Shown one piece after another: positions 1-8,733 of a DNA stretch of 57,585 bases (positions are counted from its first letter, which is position 1; every line of letters starts with the position of its first letter). The stretch is from Acinetobacter bereziniae (GTDB taxonomy: Bacteria; Pseudomonadota; Gammaproteobacteria; Pseudomonadales; Moraxellaceae): the NCBI GenBank assembly GCA_009912575.1, contig WNDP01000008.1, positions 1-57,585 on the forward strand, read 5' to 3'. The notes beneath the pieces were generated by a model. It was not told where the DNA came from. It was given only the letters and a program-made list of their open reading frames with translations, and made no database searches. Made by a program: the position numbers and the translations under genes.

Positions 1-1454
1 TAGATAAAGTTGATCCAAATAAAAAAGTCAATTTTACTGCGGAACAGCTTTCACGTTTATCTGAGCTTTTAGAAATCAAGCTACAAGAGTTTAATGTCAA
101 AGCAAAAGTGATTGAAGCTCAGCCGGGACCCGTAGTTACTCGATTTGAACTTGATTTGGCACCAGGTGTAAAAGCTTCTAAAGTGATCAATATTTCACGA
201 GATCTAGCACGTTCAATGTCTATGGCTTCGGTTCGTGTTGTTGAAGTTATTCCGGGTAAACCTTATATCGGAATCGAAGTGCCTAATAGCAGTCGTGAAA
301 TGGTGCGTTTGATTGAGTTGTTGGAAACCCCTGTATTTAAAGATCCAAGCGGTTTGCTTTCAATGGCAATGGGTAAAGATATTTCAGGTAATCCAGTAAT
401 TACAGACTTGGGTAAAGCACCACATATGTTGGTTGCAGGGACAACGGGTTCGGGTAAGTCTGTAGCGGTTAACTCGATGATTCTGTCGATGTTGTTAAAA
501 TATACGCCAGATCAATTGCGTTTGATTTTGATTGACCCTAAACAATTAGAGTTGGCAAATTATAATGATATCCCTCATTTATTAACGCCAGTTGTGACTG
601 ACATGAAAGATGCTGTAAGTGCATTGAACTGGTGTGTAAATGAGATGGAACGTCGTTATAAACTGATGTCGTTCTTGAAGATTCGTAAATTGGCGGATTA
701 TAACCGTAAGGTTGAAGAAGCTATTGCCAATGGCGAGGATTTGATTGATCCAACATGGAAAGCCAGTGATTCTGCCACACAGGAGCGTGCGCCACGTTTG
801 CAACCTTTACCATCCATCGTGATTGTAGCGGATGAATTTGCAGACATGATCATGCAGGTGGGTAAAAAGGCGGAAGAGATGATTACACGTTTGGCACAAA
901 AGTCTCGTGCTGCGGGCATTCATTTACTTTTAGCAACGCAGCGTCCATCTGTAGACGTGATCACGGGCTTAATTAAAGCCAACATTCCAACTCGTGTGGC
1001 ATTACGGGTAAACAGTAAGATTGACTCACGTACCATTCTTGATGGTGGTGGTGCAGAAGATTTGCTTGGCCACGGGGATATGCTGTTCCTTGGGCCGGGT
1101 AAAATCGATCCCGAACGTGTGCATGGTGCATTTATTTCCGATGATGAAGTAAACCGTATTTGTGATGCATGGCGTGAACGTGGTGAGCCAAATTATATCG
1201 ATGAAATTCTTACTCCATTCGATGAAGAACCGACCTCACGTGGTTTTGAGGACGGTGATGGTGATCCAAACCGTGATGCACTTTATGACCAATGTGTTTC
1301 CTTTGTATTGGAAACACGCAAGGTGTCAGTGTCGTCGTTACAACGTAAGTTTAGCTTAGGTTATAACCGTGCTGCCCGTATTGTTGATCAAATGCAAGAG
1401 CAGGGAATTGTCAGCGAACAAGGACCAAATGGTAAACGAGACATTTTGGTCTAA
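1..1454 (+). CDS. ftsK: DNA translocase FtsK, C-terminal part (5' end outside window)
   Basis: FtsK pumps double-stranded DNA at the division septum and activates XerCD recombination at dif so that chromosome dimers are resolved. The reading frame is open from base 3, so this is the C-terminal part of a longer gene whose membrane-anchored N-terminus lies outside the window. Visible parts are the motor core with Walker A GTTGSGKS (about 438-464), Walker B IVIVADEFADM (about 820-850) and ATQRPS. The C-terminal winged-helix gamma domain contains SLQRKFSLGYNRAARI and ends in RDILV, as in full-length FtsK. The downstream neighbour points the other way and a perfect hairpin follows the stop, so transcription probably ends there. 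Family assignment is secure. Confidence 0.96.
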   Translation, partial: DKVDPNKKVNFTAEQLSRLSELLEIKLQEFNVKAKVIEAQPGPVVTRFELDLAPGVKASKVINISRDLARSMSMASVRVVEVIPGKPYIGIEVPNSSREMVRLIELLETPVFKDPSGLLSMAMGKDISGNPVITDLGKAPHMLVAGTTGSGKSVAVNSMILSMLLKYTPDQLRLILIDPKQLELANYNDIPHLLTPVVTDMKDAVSALNWCVNEMERRYKLMSFLKIRKLADYNRKVEEAIANGEDLIDPTWKASDSATQERAPRLQPLPSIVIVADEFADMIMQVGKKAEEMITRLAQKSRAAGIHLLLATQRPSVDVITGLIKANIPTRVALRVNSKIDSRTILDGGGAEDLLGHGDMLFLGPGKIDPERVHGAFISDDEVNRICDAWRERGEPNYIDEILTPFDEEPTSRGFEDGDGDPNRDALYDQCVSFVLETRKVSVSSLQRKFSLGYNRAARIVDQMQEQGIVSEQGPNGKRDILV

Positions 1455-1463
1455 GCTGAGTGA

Positions 1464-1491
1464 GTTGCAATGGATTTCGATCCATTGCAAC
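1464..1491. terminator. Perfect 12-bp hairpin between convergent genes
   Basis: Twelve-base arms (GTTGCAATGGAT and its complement) enclose a TTCG tetraloop, 10 bases after the ftsK stop and touching the stop of the convergent gene. The UUCG-type loop makes it very stable. There is no U-tract on either side, so it may act as a bidirectional barrier or an mRNA 3' end rather than a textbook intrinsic terminator. Confidence 0.65.
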
Positions 1492-2036
1492 TAAAGTGCG
1501 AGGATAAATAACCCCAATAAATAGAAGAACCAAAGAATAGAAAATATAACGATAACAATTTTTTGTGCACGACTAAATTTCTTCTGCTCCACAGTCACGC
1601 ATTGATTTGATTGCTGTCTTGCAAAATTAAATGCTTTAAACGCAGGGATAAGAAAAAGCACGTTCAATAAACTGATCAATTCATAAGGTGCTGGAAGTTT
1701 GAAGAGTAAAGAAAAAACGATAAAGCCGAGATATGATCCTAATGCAGAAAAACGTTCAGTATATCCTTCGGCATTTGCTGCACTTTGTATTCGTTTCACA
1801 AGTGAATAAAGAAAAAATAGTGCAAACACTGCTCGGAAAGCAGGCATAACATTTAATTTGTCTTTTTGCATGAAGAAGCGCCAAACCTTAAACATCCACC
1901 AGATTTGATATAAGCCCATCGTTAAAATAGACAAAAAGATGAACTTATTTAAACTGATTATTTTTTGGGTTTCAATTTGAGTATTTGGGCTTTGATCTGA
2001 GATTAAAGCTACTGAATGATTTTCTATATTTGGCAT
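1491..2036 (-). CDS. Small inner-membrane protein, DUF4234-like
   Basis: This 181-residue protein has about four hydrophobic segments: roughly residues 28-50, 65-80, 98-140 and 155-180. The stretch LSILTMGLYQIWWMFKVWRF near residue 36 resembles the GLY-x-x-WW signature of DUF4234-type membrane proteins. A short polar N-terminus without a signal peptide precedes the first segment. The gene stands alone, convergent with ftsK and divergent from the exporter gene to its right. Function is unknown; the family link rests on the motif only. Confidence 0.7.
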   Translation of the reverse strand: MPNIENHSVALISDQSPNTQIETQKIISLNKFIFLSILTMGLYQIWWMFKVWRFFMQKDKLNVMPAFRAVFALFFLYSLVKRIQSAANAEGYTERFSALGSYLGFIVFSLLFKLPAPYELISLLNVLFLIPAFKAFNFARQQSNQCVTVEQKKFSRAQKIVIVIFSILWFFYLLGLFILAL

Positions 2037-2231
2037 TATTTAGCGTATAATTAAGTATTTAATATAATGATTATAAAGCTAAAATATATTTATTCCTATT
2101 TTAATAGTGCATGCTTACATCATGCAGATGTCAAGACAGTCACTGCTCCCAACAGAAAGCTTGAGTCGCATGTGGTAAAACATGAATTTTCACACTAATA
2201 TAAATCAGCCTCATTGAATGGAGTTTCGTAA

Positions 2232-2852
2232 ATGTTGATCGCATTAAGCACTTTAATCTTTATTCATTTTTGTGCGCTCATCACACCGGGCCCAGATTTT
2301 TTCCTTGTATCACAAACAGCAATTAGCCGTTCAAGAAAGCAATCTATCTTTGTTGTGCTTGGAATCACTGCGGGTGTCATGTTTTGGGCATTCTTTGCAC
2401 TGATGGGGTTGAATATTATTTTTGAAAAAATGGCTTGGCTTCGACATGTTATTTTGGTGGTGGGTGGAATTTACTTGTGTTGGCTTGGCTATCAAATGTT
2501 GAAATCTGCATTGAGCAAAAAAGTGGTGACAGCTCAACATCATTTTGAACTGCCGCAAAGCAACTTCCGCTTTTTTCTCAAAGGTTTTTTAACCAATTTG
2601 TCCAATCCCAAAGCGGTGATTTATTTTGGTAGTGTTTTTTCTATCTTTTTAGCAAATCCAAATTTAGATGGATTGCATTCACTGTTATTTGTGATTGTTT
2701 CAATTGAGACTTTAATTTGGTTTAGTTTTGTGGCTTTTGTCTTTTCATTGCCAAGCTTTAAAGCTGCTTATCAAAATGCTGCAAAATGGATTGATGGTGT
2801 ATCGGGTGGGATATTTACATTGTTTGGTATTTATTTGATTGGTAACCATTGA
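2232..2852 (+). CDS. LysE/RhtB-family amino-acid exporter
   Basis: The 206-residue length, the N-terminal FIHFCALITPGPDFFLV (the PGPD/N signature of the family) and about six hydrophobic segments identify a LysE/RhtB-type exporter. These inner-membrane carriers export amino acids such as threonine, homoserine or lysine, or their analogues. The later motif FLTNLSNPKAVIYF is also typical. The ATG is preceded by a GGAG ribosome-binding site (2220-2223) and the gene ends in a clear terminator, so it appears to be a single-gene unit. The substrate cannot be read from the sequence. Confidence 0.9.
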   Translation: MLIALSTLIFIHFCALITPGPDFFLVSQTAISRSRKQSIFVVLGITAGVMFWAFFALMGLNIIFEKMAWLRHVILVVGGIYLCWLGYQMLKSALSKKVVTAQHHFELPQSNFRFFLKGFLTNLSNPKAVIYFGSVFSIFLANPNLDGLHSLLFVIVSIETLIWFSFVAFVFSLPSFKAAYQNAAKWIDGVSGGIFTLFGIYLIGNH

Positions 2853-2873
2853 TCTATTCACCAAATTGAAAAA

Positions 2874-2896
2874 AACCTGCTGAAGCAGGTTTTTTT
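2874..2896 (+). terminator. Intrinsic terminator of the exporter gene
   Basis: AACCTGC and GCAGGTT pair around a TGAA loop. An A-run lies before the hairpin and a seven-T run after it, so it can also serve the convergent lipoprotein gene. Confidence 0.88.
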
Positions 2897-2937
2897 ATCA
2901 TGTGAATGATCATACATCGAGGCTAAGGTTATCTCAA

Positions 2938-3429
2938 TTATTCAGCACTTTTGCTTAATTGATACAACTCCGCATTTGGACCTTCAATTTTTTCGCCTGT
3001 CTCAAAGCTACGTGCTTCCAGTATGTTTTCACCGACAAAGTATTTACGTCCATCGGCATTTTTATCAAGACTGATGATCGAACCAGATTCATCAAAACTA
3101 AAATGACCTTGAGTTTTAAATTCTTTGCCTTCACCTTTCACGCCTTCGTATTCTTCAGTCAGTTCATAAGTGTGATCTGATTTTAGGATGAGCTTGGTTT
3201 TGATTCCTGAACAATCAGCACATGGTAGTAAGCCTTTGTATTCACCAGCCCAATCCAAGCTATTTTGAGCATTATGTTCTGAGTCAATCGTTGGCGTTGC
3301 TGCTTCATGAGATGCAGCAGCTTGAGTTTGAGCTGTTGTTTGAATATCTTCAGAAGCTTGATGAGTCGGTTTAGAACAAGCGCTTAAAGTAAGCCCTAAA
3401 AGTGAAATGACCAAGAGTGTTTTTTTCAT
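2938..3429 (-). CDS. NlpE-like envelope lipoprotein
   Basis: The N-terminus MKKTLLVISLLGLTLSAC is a lipoprotein signal peptide with lipobox LSAC (Cys18). A low-complexity Ala/Thr/Gln linker follows. The segment YKGLLPCADCSGIKTKL near residues 69-85 carries the CxxC of the NlpE N-terminal domain, which in Enterobacteria senses copper, redox and surface stress and signals to Cpx. The protein has 163 residues, so it contains only the N-terminal NlpE domain and lacks the C-terminal domain of E. coli NlpE. A role in copper or envelope-stress sensing is inferred from the family; no Cpx gene is near. Attachment to the outer membrane is likely. Confidence 0.85.
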   Translation of the reverse strand: MKKTLLVISLLGLTLSACSKPTHQASEDIQTTAQTQAAASHEAATPTIDSEHNAQNSLDWAGEYKGLLPCADCSGIKTKLILKSDHTYELTEEYEGVKGEGKEFKTQGHFSFDESGSIISLDKNADGRKYFVGENILEARSFETGEKIEGPNAELYQLSKSAE

Positions 3430-3789
3430 CGTATCACCTAAATAGATAAGTTTTTATATAAAGAATTTGATTAAGAGTGTGTAGACAGTTTACAGATGCT
3501 TGCGACAGCGGACATTTTTTAAATGCTATAAAGAAGGTTTGGTGAAACTTAGTCATTCTAAGTCAGCAAGACCTAACGCTGTAGCGAGGGGAAATATCCC
3601 TGTTTGAAAAGGTTATGGTTAAAAGCTCCATAACCGACATGATGAAAATTGACAAGGAGAGCTTCATTGCCTGCATTTCACGCTTGGTCTATGTCGTTTT
3701 AACTGATAACACAATCCATGCTTGATATATCTATAGATGCTTAGAATATAAGCTATCTCACTGATAAAAAATGTGAATTATGTAAGGAA
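3430..3789. other. Intergenic stretch with one hairpin, no gene seen
   Basis: The stretch holds the upstream region of the lipoprotein gene and the leader of the next gene. The only structure I see is an 8-bp hairpin (GGTTATGG / CCATAACC) at 3611-3635 without a T-run. No RNA gene is recognisable. Confidence 0.5.
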
Positions 3790-4218
3790 ATGCAGTGTAA
3801 TGTAGTTTGCTTACTCAAGTTGAGCTACGCTATTGATTCTGATGTGGTGTTATTATCTAAAGTTATGACTCATTTGGCTGAATATGTTGCTCGTATTTAT
3901 GATCTACAAAGCAAGCATGAAACGTGCAATACGCAACTCAAAATAGCGCATGTCACTGAGCAAGCTAGGCAAAGTGATCTGGATGATGTGACCTTCATGC
4001 AAACCACAAAAATTTATACTTTTGTGGATGGTACACAGCTTAAACAGACCATAGAACAGGACAATCAACTTTTTGAAGTGGAAGCATGCTTAGAAAGTTG
4101 GATTGAGTATCAAGTCATTCACCACTCAAATGAAAAAATTCATCCTCAAAAAATCCATTTTGATAATCATTGCCGTGAATTACATTGGATTAAGTGTTTT
4201 AATTCTGCTCAAAATTGA
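3790..4218 (+). CDS. Hypothetical protein, 142 residues
   Basis: I do not recognise this protein. It has no signal peptide or membrane segment. It contains two cysteines near the start (Cys3, Cys7), a helical middle (residues 20-60), a segment from about residue 70 (IYTFVDGTQLKQTIEQDNQLFEV) that looks like a small beta-rich unit, and His/Cys residues at the end (CRELHWIKCF). AAGGA directly before the ATG supports the start. It stands alone, ahead of the acyltransferase gene and separated from it by 133 bases of AT-rich sequence. Confidence 0.55.
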   Translation: MQCNVVCLLKLSYAIDSDVVLLSKVMTHLAEYVARIYDLQSKHETCNTQLKIAHVTEQARQSDLDDVTFMQTTKIYTFVDGTQLKQTIEQDNQLFEVEACLESWIEYQVIHHSNEKIHPQKIHFDNHCRELHWIKCFNSAQN

Positions 4219-4351
4219 TATATGCAAATTCCTTGCAAAATTGAACCAATATTGAAGATTTACTGACAAGTTTAACTTTAAATTATTTTTATACATTTAT
4301 ATATTAATCGTCTGTTTTGTAGACAATCTGCATTTTTATCTACGATGATGA

Positions 4352-4987
4352 TTGCTACAATCCTGCGCAAATTTTTATGTATTGGGGCGCAGGGTGTTTG
4401 AAAAGTTAGCTGAGCAAAGCCTAAATTGGATGGGTTGGCAAATTGATAACCATTGGGATTTAAACATTGATCAATGCGTCATGATTGCAGCGCCCCATAC
4501 CAGTAATTGGGATGCACTCTATGCACGTTTGGCATTAAAGGCATTGGGTGTACATGTTCGCATTACCATTAAAGATAGCTATATGAAATTGCCGTTTGGA
4601 CCTTTTGTTCGTGCAATGGGCGGAATTGGTATTGATCGCCGTCCCAAGCAAGATGGTGAAGCCCGTCCAAGTATGGTTCAGTTAATGAGTGATTTATTTA
4701 AGTCACATTCGAAGCTGGTGATGTTGGTCACGCCTGAGGGAACGCGTTCTAAACAAGAACAGTGGAAAACAGGCTTTTACCATGTCGCGATGAATGCAGG
4801 TGTGCCAATTGCATTGGCCTATATGGATTATGAAAAGAAAAAAACTGGAATTGGTAAAATTGTCTATCCGACTGGCAATTATCAGCAGGATATGGCTGAG
4901 ATCATGGCATTTTATGCGCAGATCAATCCTAAACATCCTGATTTATTTAGTGTAGATACCAGATTTATACCTGAAACTGAGCGTTAA
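4352..4987 (+). CDS. PlsC-like lysophospholipid acyltransferase family protein
   Basis: The protein carries the two catalytic signatures of glycerolipid acyltransferases: HTSNWD (the HX4D motif, about residue 49) and VTPEGTRSK (about residue 126, the EGTR acyl-acceptor motif). It probably acylates a lysophospholipid or related lipid at the inner membrane. The start is uncertain. The frame opens only at TTG 4352, after an in-frame TGA. A second frame beginning ATGATG at 4345 would give MMIATILRKFLCIGAQ, which looks like a genuine N-terminus, and would join this frame if one G of the GGG near 4393 were removed. A small indel at the 5' end is therefore possible. Core family assignment is firm. 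Confidence 0.85.
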   Translation: MLQSCANFYVLGRRVFEKLAEQSLNWMGWQIDNHWDLNIDQCVMIAAPHTSNWDALYARLALKALGVHVRITIKDSYMKLPFGPFVRAMGGIGIDRRPKQDGEARPSMVQLMSDLFKSHSKLVMLVTPEGTRSKQEQWKTGFYHVAMNAGVPIALAYMDYEKKKTGIGKIVYPTGNYQQDMAEIMAFYAQINPKHPDLFSVDTRFIPETER

Positions 4988-5070
4988 CTCGTACGTTGTT
5001 TTAAAAACAGATGTTGCTTGAAGCGCAGATATTGTCTTAAGAAGAAATATAATCAGTTGAATTTTTTATT

Positions 5071-5103
5071 AGGGAATAGTGCTTATGCTTATTCCCTTTT
5101 TTG
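5071..5103 (+). terminator. Intrinsic terminator after the acyltransferase gene
   Basis: AGGGAATA and TATTCCCT form an 8-bp stem with an 11-base loop, followed by TTTTTT. It lies about 85 bases after the stop and just before the end of the convergent lipoprotein gene. Confidence 0.8.
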
Positions 5104-5113
5104 TCTTCGATTG

Positions 5114-5443
5114 CTAGTGCTTTTCTGTTTGCACACCGCCAAGGGATTCACATGCGGTCTTGTAAATATCATATTGCTGTTGAACCACTTCATCCAAAGG
5201 AATTTTAAATAACTCCTCTCCTGATTTGTAGCGTTCTATATATTCAGTAGCTTTTTCTTTACTTACAGCAAGTGAATGCTCGTGATAAAGATTAATTGCA
5301 CTGTGATTGATTTCAGCCGTTTCTATATTTTGACATTGAAATTGGTTGAGGATTTTTTCCGCTGTCTTAATTTCATGAGATGTCCCGAGTGCGCATCCAA
5401 CCAAGAGAACAACGACACTGAATAATAGAAAGGTTTTCATCAC
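5114..5443 (-). CDS. Small lipoprotein, function unknown
   Basis: The N-terminus MMKTFLLFSVVVLLVGC is a lipoprotein signal with lipobox LVGC (Cys17). The mature part of about 92 residues is polar and probably helical, with two cysteines (CQN near residue 37 and ACESL near residue 97) that could form a disulfide. It resembles no family I can name. The gene is convergent with the acyltransferase and separated from the amidohydrolase by a long AT-rich gap. Confidence 0.7.
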   Translation of the reverse strand: MMKTFLLFSVVVLLVGCALGTSHEIKTAEKILNQFQCQNIETAEINHSAINLYHEHSLAVSKEKATEYIERYKSGEELFKIPLDEVVQQQYDIYKTACESLGGVQTEKH

Positions 5444-5959
5444 GGCTGTATAACAAAAATAGATGCGAAATTTTAAAATGAATCATGGATTAAAAATAGC
5501 GTGAAATTCAACAATTGTCGGAAATAAAGGGTGAGTGGTGAATAAATAGACAAGAAAATTTTGAAGGTATATTCAGACTAAATCATCGGGGAAAAAGTGC
5601 AATCGAAACTTTAGGGGGGAGATAAAAATTTAAACCAACTATTTAGAAAGAGTATTTAATTTATAGCGTACAGAAAAATTCTAAATTTTTAAAAAGTCTC
5701 AATATGGGGCTAAGGTTTATTTAAAGCACAATGCCACGCACAGACTGATCTTAGCTATTCATTTTTATTTTTATATAGGCAATCAAACATTACTTTTAAA
5801 ATTCAGAATGACTACATCAATATTTAAAAATTACTTAATCTTAGAAGATGCCGTATAAAAAATAAACGGTGTTGAGCTGGTGGTGCTGTAAAAGGAATTC
5901 AGCCATTTAAAGCCTAAATTTTAAATCAATATTCATTGAGCCTAAGCAGGGATAAAACG
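5444..5959. other. Intergenic stretch, no gene seen
   Basis: AT-rich DNA between a leftward lipoprotein gene and the rightward amidohydrolase gene. It must hold both promoters, but I cannot pick either with confidence. No Zur-like palindrome, RNA gene or repeat was seen. Confidence 0.45.
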
Positions 5960-7534
5960 ATGAGTAATATAATCTACTTTAATGCAAAATTTTATACCGT
6001 AAATGAATCGCAACCTTGGGCAGAAGCCATGTGGGTCAAGGCGGGTAAAATCTTAGCGATTGGTCAACAAGATGAAATTTTTGCTTTGGCAGAGGGAGCA
6101 GAACGGTATGATTTAGAGGGGAAAATGGTCATGCCCGGCATCCATGATGCACATACCCATCTTTTAAAGGCCGCACTTCGTCGCTTGGAATATTCTTGTG
6201 AATTAAATGATCCGCAAACCTTAAATGAATTGGCACAACAGCTCAAAGCATATTGGGCAAAATATGCTTCAGAAAGAACATGGATTTTTGCAGGTCTTTA
6301 CAATCCTTTAATTTTCACTGCAGACATATTGACACGTGAATGGTTAGATCAAGTCATTCCTGATGTGCCTATCGTTATTCATGATTTCTCATTTCATAAC
6401 GTCATGGCAAATAGCCTAGCCTTAGAGCTTGCTGGAATTACCCGTGATACACCGAGCACAATACGAGCAAAAATCGAAAAAGATCCTTTAACTGGTGAAC
6501 CCACAGGAATCTTACGTGAAGGGGCTTGGGTTAAATTATATATGGCTGCGCCTACCGAGAGTGCAGAACAGAATAAGCAAGCGCTTAAGATGGCGGCAAG
6601 TATTTGTAACCAATATGGCATAACTTCAGCGCAGGAAGCCTCAGCAACACGTCCGTTCTTGATTGCAGCGAAAACTTTGGATGAAGCGCAGGAACTTACA
6701 TTGGATTTGTTTTGTCATCTGCCTTGGCGAGCAGAAGTGGTGTCCTTAAGTGATCGTGAGGAAGATGAACAGGTCATTGCACAGCGCGAACAATATGCTT
6801 CAAAACGTGTCATGGTCAACGGTATTAAAGTCATGTTGGATGGTACTTCTATGGCGCCTACTTTTAGTCATGTACCTTTAGACCCAATCACAGATCAGCC
6901 AATAACCTATAACTTACTTCTTGATTCAAATGAACTCAATGAAAAAATCCGTGAATGGACCAAGGCAGATTTGATTGTTAAGGCACATTGTACAGGGTAT
7001 GGCTCCGTGCGTATTGCGCTGGATAATTATGAAAATGCAAATCATATCGAGCGAAAAGCTGGACATTTTCATGATATTGCACATGCTCATTATGTGTCTT
7101 TAAAAGATCGTCCCCGTTTTGGAGAACTCAGCATTATTGCTGAAATGTCTCCAGCAATTTGGCATATCCCTGAATATCAACAAGCTTTGGGTAAAGCCTT
7201 TGACTTTCGAAGTTTGTATGAGTCTGGCGCAACCATGACGATTGGCACAGATTGGCTGTTGCCTCCTAACCCAAATTTATTTCCTGCCTTAGCGGGTATT
7301 TTGCAACATGGTGACGAAAGCGTGCCTTTGGCAGTAGCGGTGCAAATGATGACTTTGAATGGTGCAATCGCAATAGGGCATAGCCATCGCACTGGAAGTT
7401 TAGAAATAGGTAAAGATGGAACTTTTATCGTTTTAGATCGAAATATTTTTGAAGTTACAGCAGAAGAAATTGCCCAAACCCAAGTCATTACCACTGTATT
7501 ACAAGGTCAGCATGTCTTTCAACGCAACGGTTAA
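5960..7534 (+). CDS. Amidohydrolase, family 3 (YtcJ-like)
   Basis: This metal-dependent hydrolase of the amidohydrolase superfamily probably cleaves an amide or cyclic amide of unknown identity in the cytoplasm. Visible signatures are the strand-one metal site GIHDAHTHLLKA (HxH, about residues 67-78), conserved histidines in VKAHCTGYGS and ERKAGHFHDIAHAHY, and the late aspartate of MTIGTDWLLPPNPN. The frame opens at TTG 5936, but ATG 5960 is preceded by AGCAGGG and matches the usual MSNIIYFNAKFYTV start, so I use it (524 residues). A CobW GTPase gene and a nucleobase permease gene follow in the same direction, which suggests a nucleobase-like or heterocyclic substrate. That is inference. Confidence 0.88.
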   Translation: MSNIIYFNAKFYTVNESQPWAEAMWVKAGKILAIGQQDEIFALAEGAERYDLEGKMVMPGIHDAHTHLLKAALRRLEYSCELNDPQTLNELAQQLKAYWAKYASERTWIFAGLYNPLIFTADILTREWLDQVIPDVPIVIHDFSFHNVMANSLALELAGITRDTPSTIRAKIEKDPLTGEPTGILREGAWVKLYMAAPTESAEQNKQALKMAASICNQYGITSAQEASATRPFLIAAKTLDEAQELTLDLFCHLPWRAEVVSLSDREEDEQVIAQREQYASKRVMVNGIKVMLDGTSMAPTFSHVPLDPITDQPITYNLLLDSNELNEKIREWTKADLIVKAHCTGYGSVRIALDNYENANHIERKAGHFHDIAHAHYVSLKDRPRFGELSIIAEMSPAIWHIPEYQQALGKAFDFRSLYESGATMTIGTDWLLPPNPNLFPALAGILQHGDESVPLAVAVQMMTLNGAIAIGHSHRTGSLEIGKDGTFIVLDRNIFEVTAEEIAQTQVITTVLQGQHVFQRNG

Positions 7535-7581
7535 TACGGCTTAAAGCAACTTATCCTTGGTTGTAGTTAGGGAGAACAGAG

Positions 7582-8589
7582 ATGAAGGCAGTAAAACGTG
7601 TCCCTGTAACATTATTAACAGGGTTTCTCGGTAGTGGTAAAACGACTTTGTTGCGTCATCTGTTGGCTGATGAACGAATGAAGCGTACAGCAGTGATCAT
7701 CAACGAAATTGGTGAGATTGGTTTAGATCATTTGTTGATAGGACGTCTTGATGAAGACACGATCTTGCTCAAAAGTGGTTGCGTTTGTTGCAGTGTAAAA
7801 ACTGAATTTTCGGAAACGCTTAAGTTACTTTATCAACGTGCTCAGACAGGACTCATTCCTGCTTTTGATCGCGTTATTGTTGAAACAACGGGGATGGCTG
7901 ATCCTGTACCTTTACTGAAACTGTTGTTGGCAGATGAAAGCATAGCGATGCTATTTAGTGTGCAAACAGTCATTACGACTGTTGATACATTATTACCCAT
8001 AAATCTAGCTCAGCAACGCATGGAAAGAATCCGTCAAATCGCTGTTGCAGACAAAATCATTTTAACTAAAACAGATTTATCTAATGCCTTTCATCAATTC
8101 ATTGAGGGGATACGCACACTCAATGATGCTGCTGAGATTATAAATGGTTCAGATGTTGAAGCTGTTGCTTTATCCATTTTTGATCGTGAGCAATATCCAG
8201 TTGTACGTAGTTTACCCAATGCTCAACGCTTTGCGTATACAACCAATCAATATCGCAATGTTGATCAATCACCACATCAAGATGTTTTTAGCTTGTGCTT
8301 ATATGCTGATCAACCTTTGTCTTGGGGAAATGTTAGCCAATTTCTTCAGAAATTAGCACGCCTATATGGTTCGAATTTACTCCGAATAAAAGCTTTGATC
8401 TGCGTAAAAGAGTCTTTGCGACCGATTGTGTTACATGGGGTTCAGCATTATTTATTTCCCGAAACTTACTTAGATGCATGGCCTGATGATGATCATCGGT
8501 CGAGAATCGTGTTGATTTTTGAGAGTAAGCTTCATCAACGTATACAAGCGCTGTTTGATGAGATGATATTCGAGCCGATAAATTCATAA
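7582..8589 (+). CDS. CobW/COG0523-family GTP-binding metallochaperone
   Basis: The protein has Walker A GFLGSGKTTL (residues 14-23), the metal-binding GCVCC of this family (about residue 66) inside KSGCVCCSV, and the downstream TKTD guanine-specificity motif. The C-terminal CobW domain spans roughly residues 230-335. COG0523 GTPases deliver metals, often zinc or cobalt, to client enzymes. The client here is plausibly the metal-dependent amidohydrolase encoded just upstream. The ATG is preceded by AGGGAG at a good distance. The gap to the upstream gene is 47 bases, so cotranscription is likely. Confidence 0.9.
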   Translation: MKAVKRVPVTLLTGFLGSGKTTLLRHLLADERMKRTAVIINEIGEIGLDHLLIGRLDEDTILLKSGCVCCSVKTEFSETLKLLYQRAQTGLIPAFDRVIVETTGMADPVPLLKLLLADESIAMLFSVQTVITTVDTLLPINLAQQRMERIRQIAVADKIILTKTDLSNAFHQFIEGIRTLNDAAEIINGSDVEAVALSIFDREQYPVVRSLPNAQRFAYTTNQYRNVDQSPHQDVFSLCLYADQPLSWGNVSQFLQKLARLYGSNLLRIKALICVKESLRPIVLHGVQHYLFPETYLDAWPDDDHRSRIVLIFESKLHQRIQALFDEMIFEPINS

Positions 8590-8733
8590 TCAAAACAGCT
8601 TCAATAACTCAAGTATTAAAGTGCGCTGTGCAGCGTAGCAACCTTTGCATCTTTAGAAAAGCAATTGAACTAAGAAGAATTATTTTTAAACGATTTCTCT
8701 ACACAGTGATTTCATTCTACAAGGATACACATT

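Noticed and set aside
5018-5212. Small forward ORF after the acyltransferase
   Set aside because: It contains the terminator and overlaps the lipoprotein gene on the other strand; no ribosome-binding site.
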